A DNA stretch of 64,000 nucleotides, taken from NCBI RefSeq assembly GCF_016907975.1, contig NZ_JAFBCY010000003.1, positions 558,001 through 622,000 on the forward strand, in the 5' to 3' direction. Position 1 is the stretch's first letter. Every line of letters starts with the position of its first letter. Of this stretch, positions 35,083 through 44,046 are shown piece by piece. The DNA is from Methylopila capsulata. GTDB lineage: Bacteria; Pseudomonadota; Alphaproteobacteria; Rhizobiales; Methylopilaceae. The translations under genes were made by a program, and so were the position numbers. The notes under the pieces were generated by a model. That model was not told the origin of the DNA and did no database searches. It saw nothing but the letters and a program-made list of their open reading frames with translations.

Positions 35083-36360
35083 ATGATCGTCCTTCTCCTC
35101 GGCTCCGGCGGCCGCGAGCACGCGCTGGCCGCGACGCTCGCCAAGAGCCCGAAGCTCACGCGGCTGATCGCGGCCCCGGGCAATCCCGGCATCGCCCGGT
35201 ACGCCGAGCTGCGCGACGTCTCCGTCGACGACCTCGACGGCGTCGTGCGGCTCGCGACCGACGAAAAGGTCGATCTCGTGGTTGTGGGCCCCGAGGCGCC
35301 GCTGGTGGCGGGCGTCGTGGACCGGCTGAAGGCGGCCGGGATCAAGGCCTTCGGCCCGAGCGCCGCGGCGGCCCGGCTCGAGGGCTCCAAGGCCTTCACC
35401 AAGGAGCTGTGCGCCGCGCAAGGCATCCCGACCGCAGGCTTCCGGCGCTGCCGTTCCGGCGAGGAAGGCCACGCCGCGATCGACGCCTTCGGGGCGCCTG
35501 TGGTGATCAAGGCGGACGGCCTCGCCGCCGGCAAGGGCGTCACGGTCGCCATGACGCTCGAGGAGGCGCACGCCGCCGTCGACGACGTGTTCGCGGGCGG
35601 CTTCGGGGAAGCCGGCGCCGAAGCCGTGGTCGAGGAGTTCATGGAGGGCGAGGAGGCCAGCCTGTTCGCGCTCTGCGACGGGACCACCGCCCTCGTGTTC
35701 GGCGAGGCCCAGGACCACAAGCGCGCCTATGACGGCGACGAGGGCCCGAACACCGGCGGCATGGGCGCCTACTCGCCCACGCCGATCCTGACGCCGGCGC
35801 TGGTCGAGAAGGCCATGGCGCAGATCGTGCGCCCGACGGTGAAGGCGATGGCCGAGGCCGGCGCGCCCTTCACCGGCTTCCTCTACGCCGGGCTGATGAT
35901 CGAGGCCAACGCGCCGAGGCTCGTCGAATACAACGTCCGCTTCGGCGATCCAGAGGCCCAGGTGGTGCTGCCGCGGCTGAAGGAGGACCTGCTCGACCTG
36001 CTGGTGGCGGCGGTCGACGGCCAGCTCGCGGGCCGGAAGGCCACCTTCAAGAGCGACGCGGCGCTCACCGTGGTGATGGCCGCGAACGGCTATCCCGGCG
36101 CTTACGAGAAGGGCTCGGAGATCCGCCACCTGGCCGAGGCCGAGGCGCGCCACGACGTCACCGTGTTCCACGCCGGCACCACGACCGACGGCGAGCGGCT
36201 GCTCGCGAACGGCGGCCGTGTGCTCGCCGTCACCGCGACCGGCGCCGACGTGCGCGAGGCCCAGGCCCGCGCCTACACCGCGATCGACGACATCGACTGG
36301 CCCGGCGGCTTCTGCCGCCGCGACATCGGCTGGCGCGCGGTGGCGCGGCTGGAGGAGTAG
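35083..36360 (+). CDS. purD: phosphoribosylamine-glycine ligase
   Basis: The 425-residue length is normal. Family features are LLGSGGREHALA at the N-terminus, VVGPEAPLVAGVVD, the ATP-grasp loop KADGLAAGKGV, NTGGMGAYSP and EYNVRFGDPEAQ. It joins glycine to phosphoribosylamine in de novo purine synthesis. Other pur genes are not adjacent, as is usual in Hyphomicrobiales. A family A repeat follows the stop. Confidence 0.96.
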   Translation: MIVLLLGSGGREHALAATLAKSPKLTRLIAAPGNPGIARYAELRDVSVDDLDGVVRLATDEKVDLVVVGPEAPLVAGVVDRLKAAGIKAFGPSAAAARLEGSKAFTKELCAAQGIPTAGFRRCRSGEEGHAAIDAFGAPVVIKADGLAAGKGVTVAMTLEEAHAAVDDVFAGGFGEAGAEAVVEEFMEGEEASLFALCDGTTALVFGEAQDHKRAYDGDEGPNTGGMGAYSPTPILTPALVEKAMAQIVRPTVKAMAEAGAPFTGFLYAGLMIEANAPRLVEYNVRFGDPEAQVVLPRLKEDLLDLLVAAVDGQLAGRKATFKSDAALTVVMAANGYPGAYEKGSEIRHLAEAEARHDVTVFHAGTTTDGERLLANGGRVLAVTATGADVREAQARAYTAIDDIDWPGGFCRRDIGWRAVARLEE

Positions 36361-36373
36361 GTCCGCAAACGGA

Positions 36374-36478
36374 CGTCATCCCGGACGGCCGAAGGCCGAG
36401 CCGGGATCGTGATCCGGGGAGAGCGCCGTTCAGAACGATCCCGGCTCTGCGCGGCTGCGCCGCTTGGCCGGGATGACG
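36374..36478. repeat. palindromic intergenic repeat, family A
   Basis: Starts CGTCATCCCGGACGGCC and ends TTGGCCGGGATGACGCT, with inner GCCGAGCCGGGATCG and CGATCCCGGCTCTGCG. Third clear copy of the type at 7395 and 10003. It lies between the convergent purD and HAD genes. Confidence 0.75.
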
Positions 36479-36482
36479 CTCC

Positions 36483-37352
36483 TCACCACGTCAGCTTGGG
36501 CGTGACCGCGACCGGCGTGTCGCCATGCTCGGCGAACAGCGCCGCGAGCTTCTCCGGGTCGGGAGCGCCGGGGCCGAGCTCCTCGGCGTGGATGCCGTCC
36601 GCCACGAACAGGCAGTCGATGCCCGCCGCCGCGGCGCCCGCGAGGTCGGTGCGCACGGCGTCGCCGATCGCGATGATGCGGGAGCGGTCGACAGCGCGCT
36701 TGCGGATGTCGGAGGCGACGGCGATCGCGGCGTCGTAGATCGGGGCGTAGGGCTTGCCGGCGTAGTGGGTCTCGCCGCCCAAGTCGCGGTACATGTCGGC
36801 GATCGCGCCGGCGCACCAGATCAGGTCGTCGCCGATCTGCACCACCAGGTCGGGGTTGGCGCAGATCAGCGGCATGCCGCGGTCCTTCAGCTCCTCGAGC
36901 AGCGGGCGGTAGTCCTCCGGCTCCTCGGTCCGGTCGTCGAACAGGCCGGTCACCACAGCGAGCGGCGCCTCCTCCACGCTCACGCGCGCGATGCGCTCGT
37001 CGCCGAACAGCGGCACGTCGCGCATCGGCCCGATGTGATGGACCTTCGCCACGCCCCGCTCCGCCAACATGTGGTGGGTGACGTCGCCCGAGGTGATCAC
37101 CGCGTCCCAGGCGCTGCGCGGCACGCCGTAGCCGTCGAGGTGGTCGATCACCCACTCGCTGTCGCGGGGCGCGTTCGAGATCAGCACCACGACGCCGCCC
37201 TGCGCGCGGAACCGCGTCAGCGCGTCGCCGGCCTCCGCATGGGCCGCGACGCCGTTGTGCAGCACGCCCCAGACGTCGCACAGCGCGACGTCGTAGGCGG
37301 AGGCGAGCGGCGCGAACCGCGCGAAGACGGGGGAGTCGGAGATGTCGGTCAT
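36483..37352 (-). CDS. TIGR01459 family HAD-superfamily hydrolase
   Basis: A 289-residue HAD-IIA protein. Motif I is CDVWGVLHNG (nucleophile and acid/base Asp replaced in the usual DxW pattern of this group), motif II is VVLISNAPR, and the C-terminal IAIGDAVRTDLAGAAAAGID is motif IV. Relatives are NagD/PGPase-type sugar phosphatases; the substrate of the TIGR01459 subgroup is unknown. It converges with purD. The Asp-Val-Trp triplet should be checked for whether activity is kept. Confidence 0.85.
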   Translation of the reverse strand: MTDISDSPVFARFAPLASAYDVALCDVWGVLHNGVAAHAEAGDALTRFRAQGGVVVLISNAPRDSEWVIDHLDGYGVPRSAWDAVITSGDVTHHMLAERGVAKVHHIGPMRDVPLFGDERIARVSVEEAPLAVVTGLFDDRTEEPEDYRPLLEELKDRGMPLICANPDLVVQIGDDLIWCAGAIADMYRDLGGETHYAGKPYAPIYDAAIAVASDIRKRAVDRSRIIAIGDAVRTDLAGAAAAGIDCLFVADGIHAEELGPGAPDPEKLAALFAEHGDTPVAVTPKLTW

Positions 37353-37383
37353 GAGGGCGCCCTAGAGCCGCGGCGGAGCGCCG

Positions 37384-38850
37384 TCAAGCGCGGCGGGGAA
37401 AGGCATGAGGGGTGAACGCGCGGGTGACGCCGTCCGATCCCGCCTCGCCAGCCTCTCCGCCCTCGCCGCGCACTGGCCGCGGCACGCCGAACAGGAAGCC
37501 CTGCGCGGCCTTCACGTCGAGGTCGAGCAGCTCCGGCGTCGTGCGCTCCTCCTCCACATGGGTCGCGATCAGGTCGACGCCGTCGCGGGCGAGCAGGTTG
37601 GGCAGGTCGGCGGGGTGCACCGGCAGGTTCCGCGCCGTGTCCGGGTCGAGCAGCGTCGCCGCCGGAACCTTGACGAAGCGCACGCCGCGGGCGGCGAGGT
37701 CGCGGCCGTCGAGCCGCAGGTTCGAGACCTGGTCGATGGAGAAGCGCACGCCCTTCGCCGCCAGCGCGTCCCGGTTCTCGCGCTCGAGCGCCCCGAGCCC
37801 GTCGAAGGCGGACTGGGTGAGCTCCAGCACGAGCAGCCGCGTGAGCTCCGGCGAGCCGTCGATGTAGGTGGCGACGTCGCGGGCCACGCGGTCGTCGGCC
37901 AGCGTCTCGGCGGCGATGTTGACGAAGATGCGCACGCCCCGCCCGCGGGCGTTGAGGCGGTGGGCGACGCGGGCGGCGCGCTCGATCGCGCGGCGGTCGA
38001 TCTCGACCAGCCTTCCTTCCGCGGCCGCCGCCGGCAGGAACTCCTCGGGCAGCACCAGCCCGTCCGGCTCCCGCAGCCGGGAGAAGCCCTCATAGTGCAG
38101 GATCCGGCGGTTCGGCAGCGCCACCACGGGCTGGAGGTAGAAGTCGACGCGGTCGTCCCGCAGCGCCAGCTCGACGCGCGCCGCGAGGCCGCGGTCGGCC
38201 GCGCCGGCGTAGCCCTGGGTCTCGTCCTCGGCTTCGGCGGGGTCGAACGGGTCCGGGGCCTGCGGCTTCGAGGGCGGGGCCGCAGCCTCCGTCCGGCGCG
38301 CCTTGCGCGGCGGCGCGGGCGGCGGCGGGATCAGCGGGCGGCCCTCGGCGAGGGGATGAGCCGCCGGCTCGGAAACCCGGGCCGGCTGCGCGGGAAGCGC
38401 CTCGGCGGGCGTCGCGAGGGTGGCGACCGGCGCCGGCCGCGGCGTCTTCAGCCGCAGCAGCGCCGCATCGTGCTTGGCGACCTCCTTGGCGACCGAGGTC
38501 ACCAGGCCGCCCAGCGCCGCGATCTCCTCCACCAGCGGCCGGGTCGCGGCCTTGGCGCGGTCGGCGACCGCCGCGTCGAGGGTCGAGAGCCGCACGTCGA
38601 GGGTCTCGATCCGGCTCTGGAGCTCGGTCACCACGCGGTCGAGGTCGTCGATGCGCTCGAGCTCCGCCCCCGGCGCCCGCGCGAAGGCCATGTGGAGCAC
38701 GGCCATCCCGGCCAGCGCCGCGAGCCCGACGAGCATGCCCTCGGCGAGGCCGAAACCGAGGCCGAAACTCGCCATGACGGCGACGCACGCCGCCGTCACC
38801 GTCATGGCGACGGCGACGAAGACATCGGCGGGCTTGAACATTGGCGTCAT
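37384..38850 (-). CDS. membrane protein with a degenerate EAL domain
   Basis: A 488-residue protein from ATG 38850 (38841 is possible). Two membrane helices (about 8-28 and 33-55) lead to a coiled coil (60-130), a long Pro/Ala linker (135-210) and an EAL domain (220-470). In the EAL domain the signature is YEGFSRL, the second metal Glu is lost (ELTQ at 343-346 for ELTE), and the DD pair is SIDQ (371-374). Two metal ligands are thus missing, so it is probably a cyclic di-GMP sensor, not a phosphodiesterase. Divergent from the HMA gene. Confidence 0.85.
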   Translation of the reverse strand: MTPMFKPADVFVAVAMTVTAACVAVMASFGLGFGLAEGMLVGLAALAGMAVLHMAFARAPGAELERIDDLDRVVTELQSRIETLDVRLSTLDAAVADRAKAATRPLVEEIAALGGLVTSVAKEVAKHDAALLRLKTPRPAPVATLATPAEALPAQPARVSEPAAHPLAEGRPLIPPPPAPPRKARRTEAAAPPSKPQAPDPFDPAEAEDETQGYAGAADRGLAARVELALRDDRVDFYLQPVVALPNRRILHYEGFSRLREPDGLVLPEEFLPAAAAEGRLVEIDRRAIERAARVAHRLNARGRGVRIFVNIAAETLADDRVARDVATYIDGSPELTRLLVLELTQSAFDGLGALERENRDALAAKGVRFSIDQVSNLRLDGRDLAARGVRFVKVPAATLLDPDTARNLPVHPADLPNLLARDGVDLIATHVEEERTTPELLDLDVKAAQGFLFGVPRPVRGEGGEAGEAGSDGVTRAFTPHAFPRRA

Positions 38851-38986
38851 CCGGGCAAAAGGCCGTGGCGACCATTGCAGATTCGCGATTCCGCAGCCAA
38901 CCCGTCGTCGCCCGGGAGGCGGTTCCCCACATGATGTGGCGAAGACGGCCGACGGCGTCGGCCAAACGCCCCGAGAGGAGAGACCC

Positions 38987-39193
38987 ATGATCGTTTTGGA
39001 TGTGTCCGGCATGACCTGCGACGGCTGCGCGAAGTCCGTCCAGTCCGCGCTCTCGGCGCGCGATCCCGACGCGGTCGTGGTCGTCCACCGCGTGGCCGGC
39101 CGGGTGTCCGCCGACACCACCCTCAGCGCGGAGGAGGCGATCGCCGCCATCGAGGCCGCCGGCTACGACGCGCAGCTCGCCGTCACAGGCTGA
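38987..39193 (+). CDS. heavy-metal-associated (HMA) domain protein, CopZ-like
   Basis: A 68-residue single HMA domain (MIVLDVSGMTCDGCAKSVQS) with the GMTCxGC metal site, so it should bind Cu(I) or a similar metal. GAGAGGAGAG provides a strong ribosome site before ATG 38987. It is shorter than usual prediction limits but complete. No CopA-type ATPase or CueR-type regulator is nearby; the closest copper proteins are the cupredoxins 4 kb away. Confidence 0.88.
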   Translation: MIVLDVSGMTCDGCAKSVQSALSARDPDAVVVVHRVAGRVSADTTLSAEEAIAAIEAAGYDAQLAVTG

Positions 39194-39297
39194 AACGTGG
39201 CTCGCGCTCACCTTTCGTTTACCCTGTTTCGCCAAGGTGACGCATCGGCGCGCCGCTTCGTGCGCGCTCCAGCGGATCGAGGTTTGCAGGGCATGGC

Positions 39298-40695
39298 ATG
39301 GCTGAGCCGCGCTTAAGCGACTGGAGCGGCGGCCGCCCTCAGGCTCGGCCCGAGGTGCTGCTCGTCGACGACGACGCGGCCTCGCTGCGGGTCGCCACCG
39401 TCGCGGTCGCCACCGCCGGCGGCGAGGTGACCGCCGCGATCGGCGCGCGGGATCTGCCCGCCGCCCCCGGACGCCGGGCGCCCGCCTACGCCGTCGTCGA
39501 CCTTCCGAACCGCGACGCGCTCGACGTCATCGACGCCCTGGTGGCGAGCGGCGTGACGGTGATCGCGACCAGCTGCGCGGGCTCCGTCAGCCTCGCCGTC
39601 GAGGCCATGCGCCGCGGCGCGGTCGACTTCGTCCTCAAGCCCTACACGCCCGACGGCTTCGCCCGCAGGCTCGCCCTGCGCTTCGCCGAGCGCAAGGAGG
39701 CGCCGCCGCCGGCGGCCGCCGTTCCGCAGACCGCCCACGGCTTCGTCGGGCAATCGCCCGCCATGCGGGAGATCTACGGCCAGATCGATCGCATCGCGCC
39801 CTCCCGCGCGCCGGTGTTCATCCTCGGCGAGAGCGGCGTCGGCAAGGAGCTCTGCGCCGAGGCGATCCACGCCCGCTCCGGCCGCGCGCAGAAGCCCTTC
39901 GTGGCGCTGAACTGCGGCGCGATCCCGCGCGAGCTGATGGAGTCGGAAGTCTTCGGCCATGTCCGCGGGGCCTTCACCGGCGCGACCGAGGACCGGATCG
40001 GCGCGGCCGAGGCCGCCAGCGGCGGAACGCTGTTCCTCGACGAGATCGGCGAGATGGAGATGGCGCTGCAGGCCAAGCTCCTGCGCGTGCTGCAGACCGG
40101 AGAGTTCCGCCGCGTCGGCGAGGCCCGGGCGCGCCGCGTCGACATCCGCATCGTCTGCGCCACCCACCGCGACCCGCACGTCGAAATCGCGGCCGGCCGA
40201 TTCCGGCAGGACCTGTTCTACCGGCTGCACGTGCTGCCGATACGCATGCCGGCCCTGCGCGAGCGCGGCGACGACGTCGCGCTTCTCGCGGAGACCTTCC
40301 TCGCGCGCTTCGCCGCGGAAGAGAGCCGCCGCTTCACGGGATTCGCCCCCGAGGCGCTCGACCTCATCCGCGCCTATCCCTGGCCCGGCAACGTCCGCGA
40401 ACTGCAAAACGTCGTCCGCCGCGCCGTGGTGCTGGACGACGGCGACATGGTGACGCCCGACATGCTGCCGGCCGAGGTGCGGGCGGCGACGCCCCTGCGC
40501 GCGTCGGCCTCCGCCGGGCCGGTGGCCGACGCGCCGATCGAGCCGTTCCACATCACCGAGCGCCGGATCATCGAGCGCGCGATCGACGTCTGCGGCGGCA
40601 ATCTCGCCAAGGCCGCGGCCGCCCTCGAGCTCAGCCCCTCCACGATCTACCGCAAGCGCGAGCGCTGGGCGGCCGAGGGTCAGGCTCCGGCGTAA
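39298..40695 (+). CDS. NtrC-family sigma-54-dependent response regulator
   Basis: A 465-residue protein with three domains. A receiver (about 18-130) has an acidic LLVDDDAAS and a likely phospho-Asp in AVVDLPNRD, with Lys in FVLKPY. The AAA+ domain (145-380) has Walker A GESGVGKE, the sigma-54-contact motif GAFTGA and GGTLFLDEIGEM. The C-terminal Fis-type helix-turn-helix is at GNLAKAAAALELSPSTIYRK. It activates sigma-54 promoters. No histidine kinase is adjacent, so its signal and targets are unknown. Confidence 0.94.
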   Translation: MAEPRLSDWSGGRPQARPEVLLVDDDAASLRVATVAVATAGGEVTAAIGARDLPAAPGRRAPAYAVVDLPNRDALDVIDALVASGVTVIATSCAGSVSLAVEAMRRGAVDFVLKPYTPDGFARRLALRFAERKEAPPPAAAVPQTAHGFVGQSPAMREIYGQIDRIAPSRAPVFILGESGVGKELCAEAIHARSGRAQKPFVALNCGAIPRELMESEVFGHVRGAFTGATEDRIGAAEAASGGTLFLDEIGEMEMALQAKLLRVLQTGEFRRVGEARARRVDIRIVCATHRDPHVEIAAGRFRQDLFYRLHVLPIRMPALRERGDDVALLAETFLARFAAEESRRFTGFAPEALDLIRAYPWPGNVRELQNVVRRAVVLDDGDMVTPDMLPAEVRAATPLRASASAGPVADAPIEPFHITERRIIERAIDVCGGNLAKAAAALELSPSTIYRKRERWAAEGQAPA

Positions 40696-40778
40696 GAGGC
40701 GGGTCGGCGCCCGGCGCCGGCTTGACGCGCGATCCGGGATGGGGCCAGCGTCGCCGGCGTCTCACCGGATCCCCACCA

Positions 40779-41906
40779 ATGCCCGACACATTCGATCTCG
40801 CCGTCGTCGGCGGCGGCGTTCTCGGCCTCGCCCACGCGCTCGCGGCCGCCCGCAGCGGCCGGCGCGTCGTCGTCGTCGACCGCGAAGGCCGCGCCAACGG
40901 CGCCTCCGTGCGCATGCCGGGCATCGTCGGCGTCACCGGCCAGCCCTCGGGCGCCGCGTGGCGGCGGGCGAAGCGCTCCCGCGACGTCTGGGCCGACGTC
41001 GCGGCCCAGGCCAGCGTCCGCATCGAGCACGAGGGCCTGGCCATCGTGGCGCGGCGTCCTGAGGCCGCCTCGGCGCTCGAGGCGTTCATGGCGACCGAGA
41101 TGGGCGAGGACTGCACGCTCTACACCGCCGAGGACGGCCATGCGCTGTTCCCGCAGTTCAAGGGCGCGATGTCGGCGGTGTTCTGGAGCCCGCACGAGCT
41201 CCGCGTGGAGGCCAAGAGCGCGATGCCCAAGATCGCGGCGTGGCTGGCGGAGGCCCATGACGTCGCCTTCCGCTGGGAAACGGCTGTGACGGCGATCGAG
41301 GGAACGCGGCTCACGACCTCGCGCGGGACGATCGAGGCCGAGGCGATCGTGGTGTGCCCCGGCGACGACTTCCGGTCGCTGTTCGGCGAGACGCTGGCCA
41401 AGGCCGGCCTCGTGCGCGCCAAGAGCCACATGCTGCGGGTGCGCCCCGAGGAGGGTTTCGAACTGCCCGGCGCGGTCGCGACCGACCTCAGCCTCATCCG
41501 CCTGCCCGGCTTCGCCGAACTGCCGGAAGCCTCCGCCCTGCGCGCGCGGCTCGAGACCGAACAGCCCGAGCATCTGGCGCACGGCGTCGCCCTGATCGCG
41601 ACCCAGTCGGCCGACGACACGCTGGTTCTCGGCGCGAGCCGCCAGGTGGACGCGACGCCCGACCCGTTCCAGACCCAGGCGATCGACGAGCTGATCCTCG
41701 AGGAGTTCGCAGCGGTGTTCGGCAAGCGCCCGAAGGCGGTGCTGTCGCGCTGGACCGGCACCTACGCCTTCAACCCCGAGCGCCCCGTGGTCGTCGAGGC
41801 GCCGGCGCCGAACGTGCGCGTCGTGGTGGCGGCCTCCGGCGCGGGGGCGACCGGGGCCTTCGCGATCGGCGAAGAGACGATCGCCGACCTGTTCGGCAAG
41901 GGCTGA
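40779..41906 (+). CDS. TIGR03364 family FAD-dependent oxidoreductase
   Basis: A 375-residue DAO-type flavoenzyme from ATG 40779. The FAD-binding LAVVGGGVLGLAHALAAARS is followed by DREGRANGASVRMPGIVG, which matches the TIGR03364 (HpnW-type) subgroup often encoded with 2-aminoethylphosphonate degradation genes. The C-terminal region has VVVAASGAGATGAFAIGEE. No phosphonate gene is in the window, so the substrate (an amine or amino acid in the family) is uncertain. Its stop abuts that of the convergent TadG gene. Confidence 0.82.
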   Translation: MPDTFDLAVVGGGVLGLAHALAAARSGRRVVVVDREGRANGASVRMPGIVGVTGQPSGAAWRRAKRSRDVWADVAAQASVRIEHEGLAIVARRPEAASALEAFMATEMGEDCTLYTAEDGHALFPQFKGAMSAVFWSPHELRVEAKSAMPKIAAWLAEAHDVAFRWETAVTAIEGTRLTTSRGTIEAEAIVVCPGDDFRSLFGETLAKAGLVRAKSHMLRVRPEEGFELPGAVATDLSLIRLPGFAELPEASALRARLETEQPEHLAHGVALIATQSADDTLVLGASRQVDATPDPFQTQAIDELILEEFAAVFGKRPKAVLSRWTGTYAFNPERPVVVEAPAPNVRVVVAASGAGATGAFAIGEETIADLFGKG

Positions 41907-43607
41907 TCAGCCGACCAGCGTCGAGCCGTCGCAACGGACCCCGCGCACCTGCACGTCCGCCTCCCCGACCGACACGCCGAGCAGGTCGAGCACCGTGTTC
42001 AGAACGGGGTCGACCAGCCCCGCGACCGGCGCGAGAAGGCCTTTGAGCAGCGTCTTCACGGAGGATTCCGAGCCGAAGGGCGACAGCCCGATCCCGAGGA
42101 GTTTGACCGTGGGATCGAGGCTGGTGATCAGGCTCGACAGCGTCGACTTCGCGACGTCGGTCGTCTTCACCGTCTTCACGGTCTGCGCCGCGATCGCTTT
42201 CGCGTCGAACGGGACCGCCGTCTCGCTGAGGTTGGTCGCCGCCACATGAGCCGAACCGGTGACGCTGAGCAGCAGCAGCACGTTGACGAGCGTCGCCTCG
42301 CCGATCGCCGGCGGCTTCAGCGCGTTCCAGTTCGACAGACTCGTCGGCTCCCCGACCCAGAGATCCGCGGCCGAGGGCGTGACGCCCAGCGTGACCGTCG
42401 CGTCGGTCGCCGGGTTGGCGCCGCAGGACACCGTCGACAGTCGGGCCTTGCCCGAGGCGATGTCGACGGCGATCGGAAGCCGCACCCCGACGCCAAGGAG
42501 GCCGCCGCCGACCTGCGCGATGAGCCGCAGGCGCGTCTGCGCCGTGCTGACCGTCACGTCCTTCTGCCCAATCGAGAGCCAGGGCGAGGACTGCGGCCGC
42601 TCCCCCATGACGAGCGAGGCGGTGAGGCCGAGAAGCCCCGGAACCTGCGCCCCGAGGTCGAGGTCGACCACGTTCGTCCCGTTCGCGATCTGGGCGGAGG
42701 TCGAGAGGAGGTCAAGCAGCGAGACGCTCGTCGCCAGCGCGGACGCTGCGCCGGAGCCCACGGCGAGCGACCCCAGCGGGCCCAGCGACGCCAGCTGGTT
42801 CAGCTTGACCACGGCCGAAATCTTCGCGTTGGCGAGCCGCGTCAGAGTCGCCTTGGTCGTGACGCCGCCGCCTCCCACGTCGGCGAGCGCGCCCGCCACC
42901 TGGCTGATCGTGGCGTTGGCGGCGAGAACCTTGTCGTAGGACCCCGCGGTCGCTCCCGTGCGGATGGCGAGGGCGTCGAGGAAGGTCAACAGGTCGACCT
43001 TCGCCGTCGCCAGCGCGTTGTAGTCCATCACGCTGAGCGAGACCGACCCGCCGACCAGCGACGACAGCAGCGCGTTCGCCACGCCGCCGTTGAGCGAGGC
43101 CAGTCGCGAACCGATGGAGAAGGAAGCGTACTGCGTGCTCGCCGCGACCGCGGAGGCGCGCACGCGCAGCGCCGAGGCCTTGACGAGCCCCCTGCCGAAG
43201 AACAGCCGCGCGTCCGCGCCGAGATCGACTTTGGCGGCGTTGATCGGAGCGACATTGGGCCGGAAGCGCTTCTCCGGAGGCAGGGCGGCGTCGGGCGTGT
43301 AATTGCCGAGCGTGACCGAGAGCGTCTGCGGGACGACCTTGTTCGCAGCGAGCGTAGCCCGCGCCGCGCTCTCGGGCCGGTCGAGGTTCTGGGCGGCGGC
43401 GATGGCGGCGAGATCGACCGCGCCCTGCGCCGTCCGCCGGTCGAGATAGACGCTCGCGAGATCGATCCCGATCGCGAGCGAGGCGACGGCCGCGAGGCCG
43501 AAGGCGCCGGCGAGGATCGCGGCGACGCCGCGTTCGTCCCCGCGGAACGCGCGCAGACGCGCCGCGGCGCGTCGCGCCAGATCCTTCGCCGAAGCCCGCC
43601 GGGCCAT
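41907..43607 (-). CDS. TadG-like protein (DUF2134)
   Basis: A 566-residue protein from ATG 43607. The N-terminal pilin-like anchor is GVAAILAGAFGLAAVASLAI, followed by DLASVYLDRRTAQGAVDLAA, the hallmark of TadG/DUF2134 proteins that help assemble Flp pili. A long periplasmic part rich in Leu, Val, Ala, Thr and Ser follows, with two cysteines near 390-510. It lies one base after the TadE gene. No other tad or cpa gene is in the window, so this is a detached pair. Confidence 0.85.
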   Translation of the reverse strand: MARRASAKDLARRAAARLRAFRGDERGVAAILAGAFGLAAVASLAIGIDLASVYLDRRTAQGAVDLAAIAAAQNLDRPESAARATLAANKVVPQTLSVTLGNYTPDAALPPEKRFRPNVAPINAAKVDLGADARLFFGRGLVKASALRVRASAVAASTQYASFSIGSRLASLNGGVANALLSSLVGGSVSLSVMDYNALATAKVDLLTFLDALAIRTGATAGSYDKVLAANATISQVAGALADVGGGGVTTKATLTRLANAKISAVVKLNQLASLGPLGSLAVGSGAASALATSVSLLDLLSTSAQIANGTNVVDLDLGAQVPGLLGLTASLVMGERPQSSPWLSIGQKDVTVSTAQTRLRLIAQVGGGLLGVGVRLPIAVDIASGKARLSTVSCGANPATDATVTLGVTPSAADLWVGEPTSLSNWNALKPPAIGEATLVNVLLLLSVTGSAHVAATNLSETAVPFDAKAIAAQTVKTVKTTDVAKSTLSSLITSLDPTVKLLGIGLSPFGSESSVKTLLKGLLAPVAGLVDPVLNTVLDLLGVSVGEADVQVRGVRCDGSTLVG

Positions 43608-43608
43608 G

Positions 43609-44046
43609 TCAGAAGCCCCCACGCTGCACCGCCGCGGTGCGGGTGATCGTCTTCGACGGCAGCGGCAGCAGCCCGTCCAGTCCCCAGATCGTGAGCCGGC
43701 TGGCGTCGTAGGACACCGCAACCTCGAACAGGTTCGGATCGGAGGTCGACGGTTTGGCGGTCACGCTGGTCCTTGACGCGTCGATCAGCACGAAGCTCGG
43801 CGCGGCGGCGATCACATGCTGGCGGGCGATCGCCACGCGCTCCGCGTCGCTCAGCCCTGCAATCGAGGCGCGCGCCGCATCCGCGGCAAGCTGTTGGACG
43901 CTGTTCGCCGCGCCGAAATAGACGCCATAGAACACCACGCCAGCAACGATCGAGATAAAAACCGGCGCGATGAGCGCGAACTCGACGGCCATCGACCCGC
44001 CCGACTCCCGACCGAACCGGCGAACGGCATGCTGATCTGCGCTCAT
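43609..44046 (-). CDS. TadE-like pseudopilin
   Basis: A 145-residue protein. A short basic N-terminus and ESGGSMAVEFALIAPVFISI form the class IVb pseudopilin signal and membrane helix, with the conserved Glu of VEFALIAP. The rest is a small periplasmic domain. It is followed after 1 base by the TadG-like gene. Its promoter must lie in the AT-rich stretch upstream (44100-44200), shared with hisS on the other strand. Confidence 0.88.
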   Translation of the reverse strand: MSADQHAVRRFGRESGGSMAVEFALIAPVFISIVAGVVFYGVYFGAANSVQQLAADAARASIAGLSDAERVAIARQHVIAAAPSFVLIDASRTSVTAKPSTSDPNLFEVAVSYDASRLTIWGLDGLLPLPSKTITRTAAVQRGGF

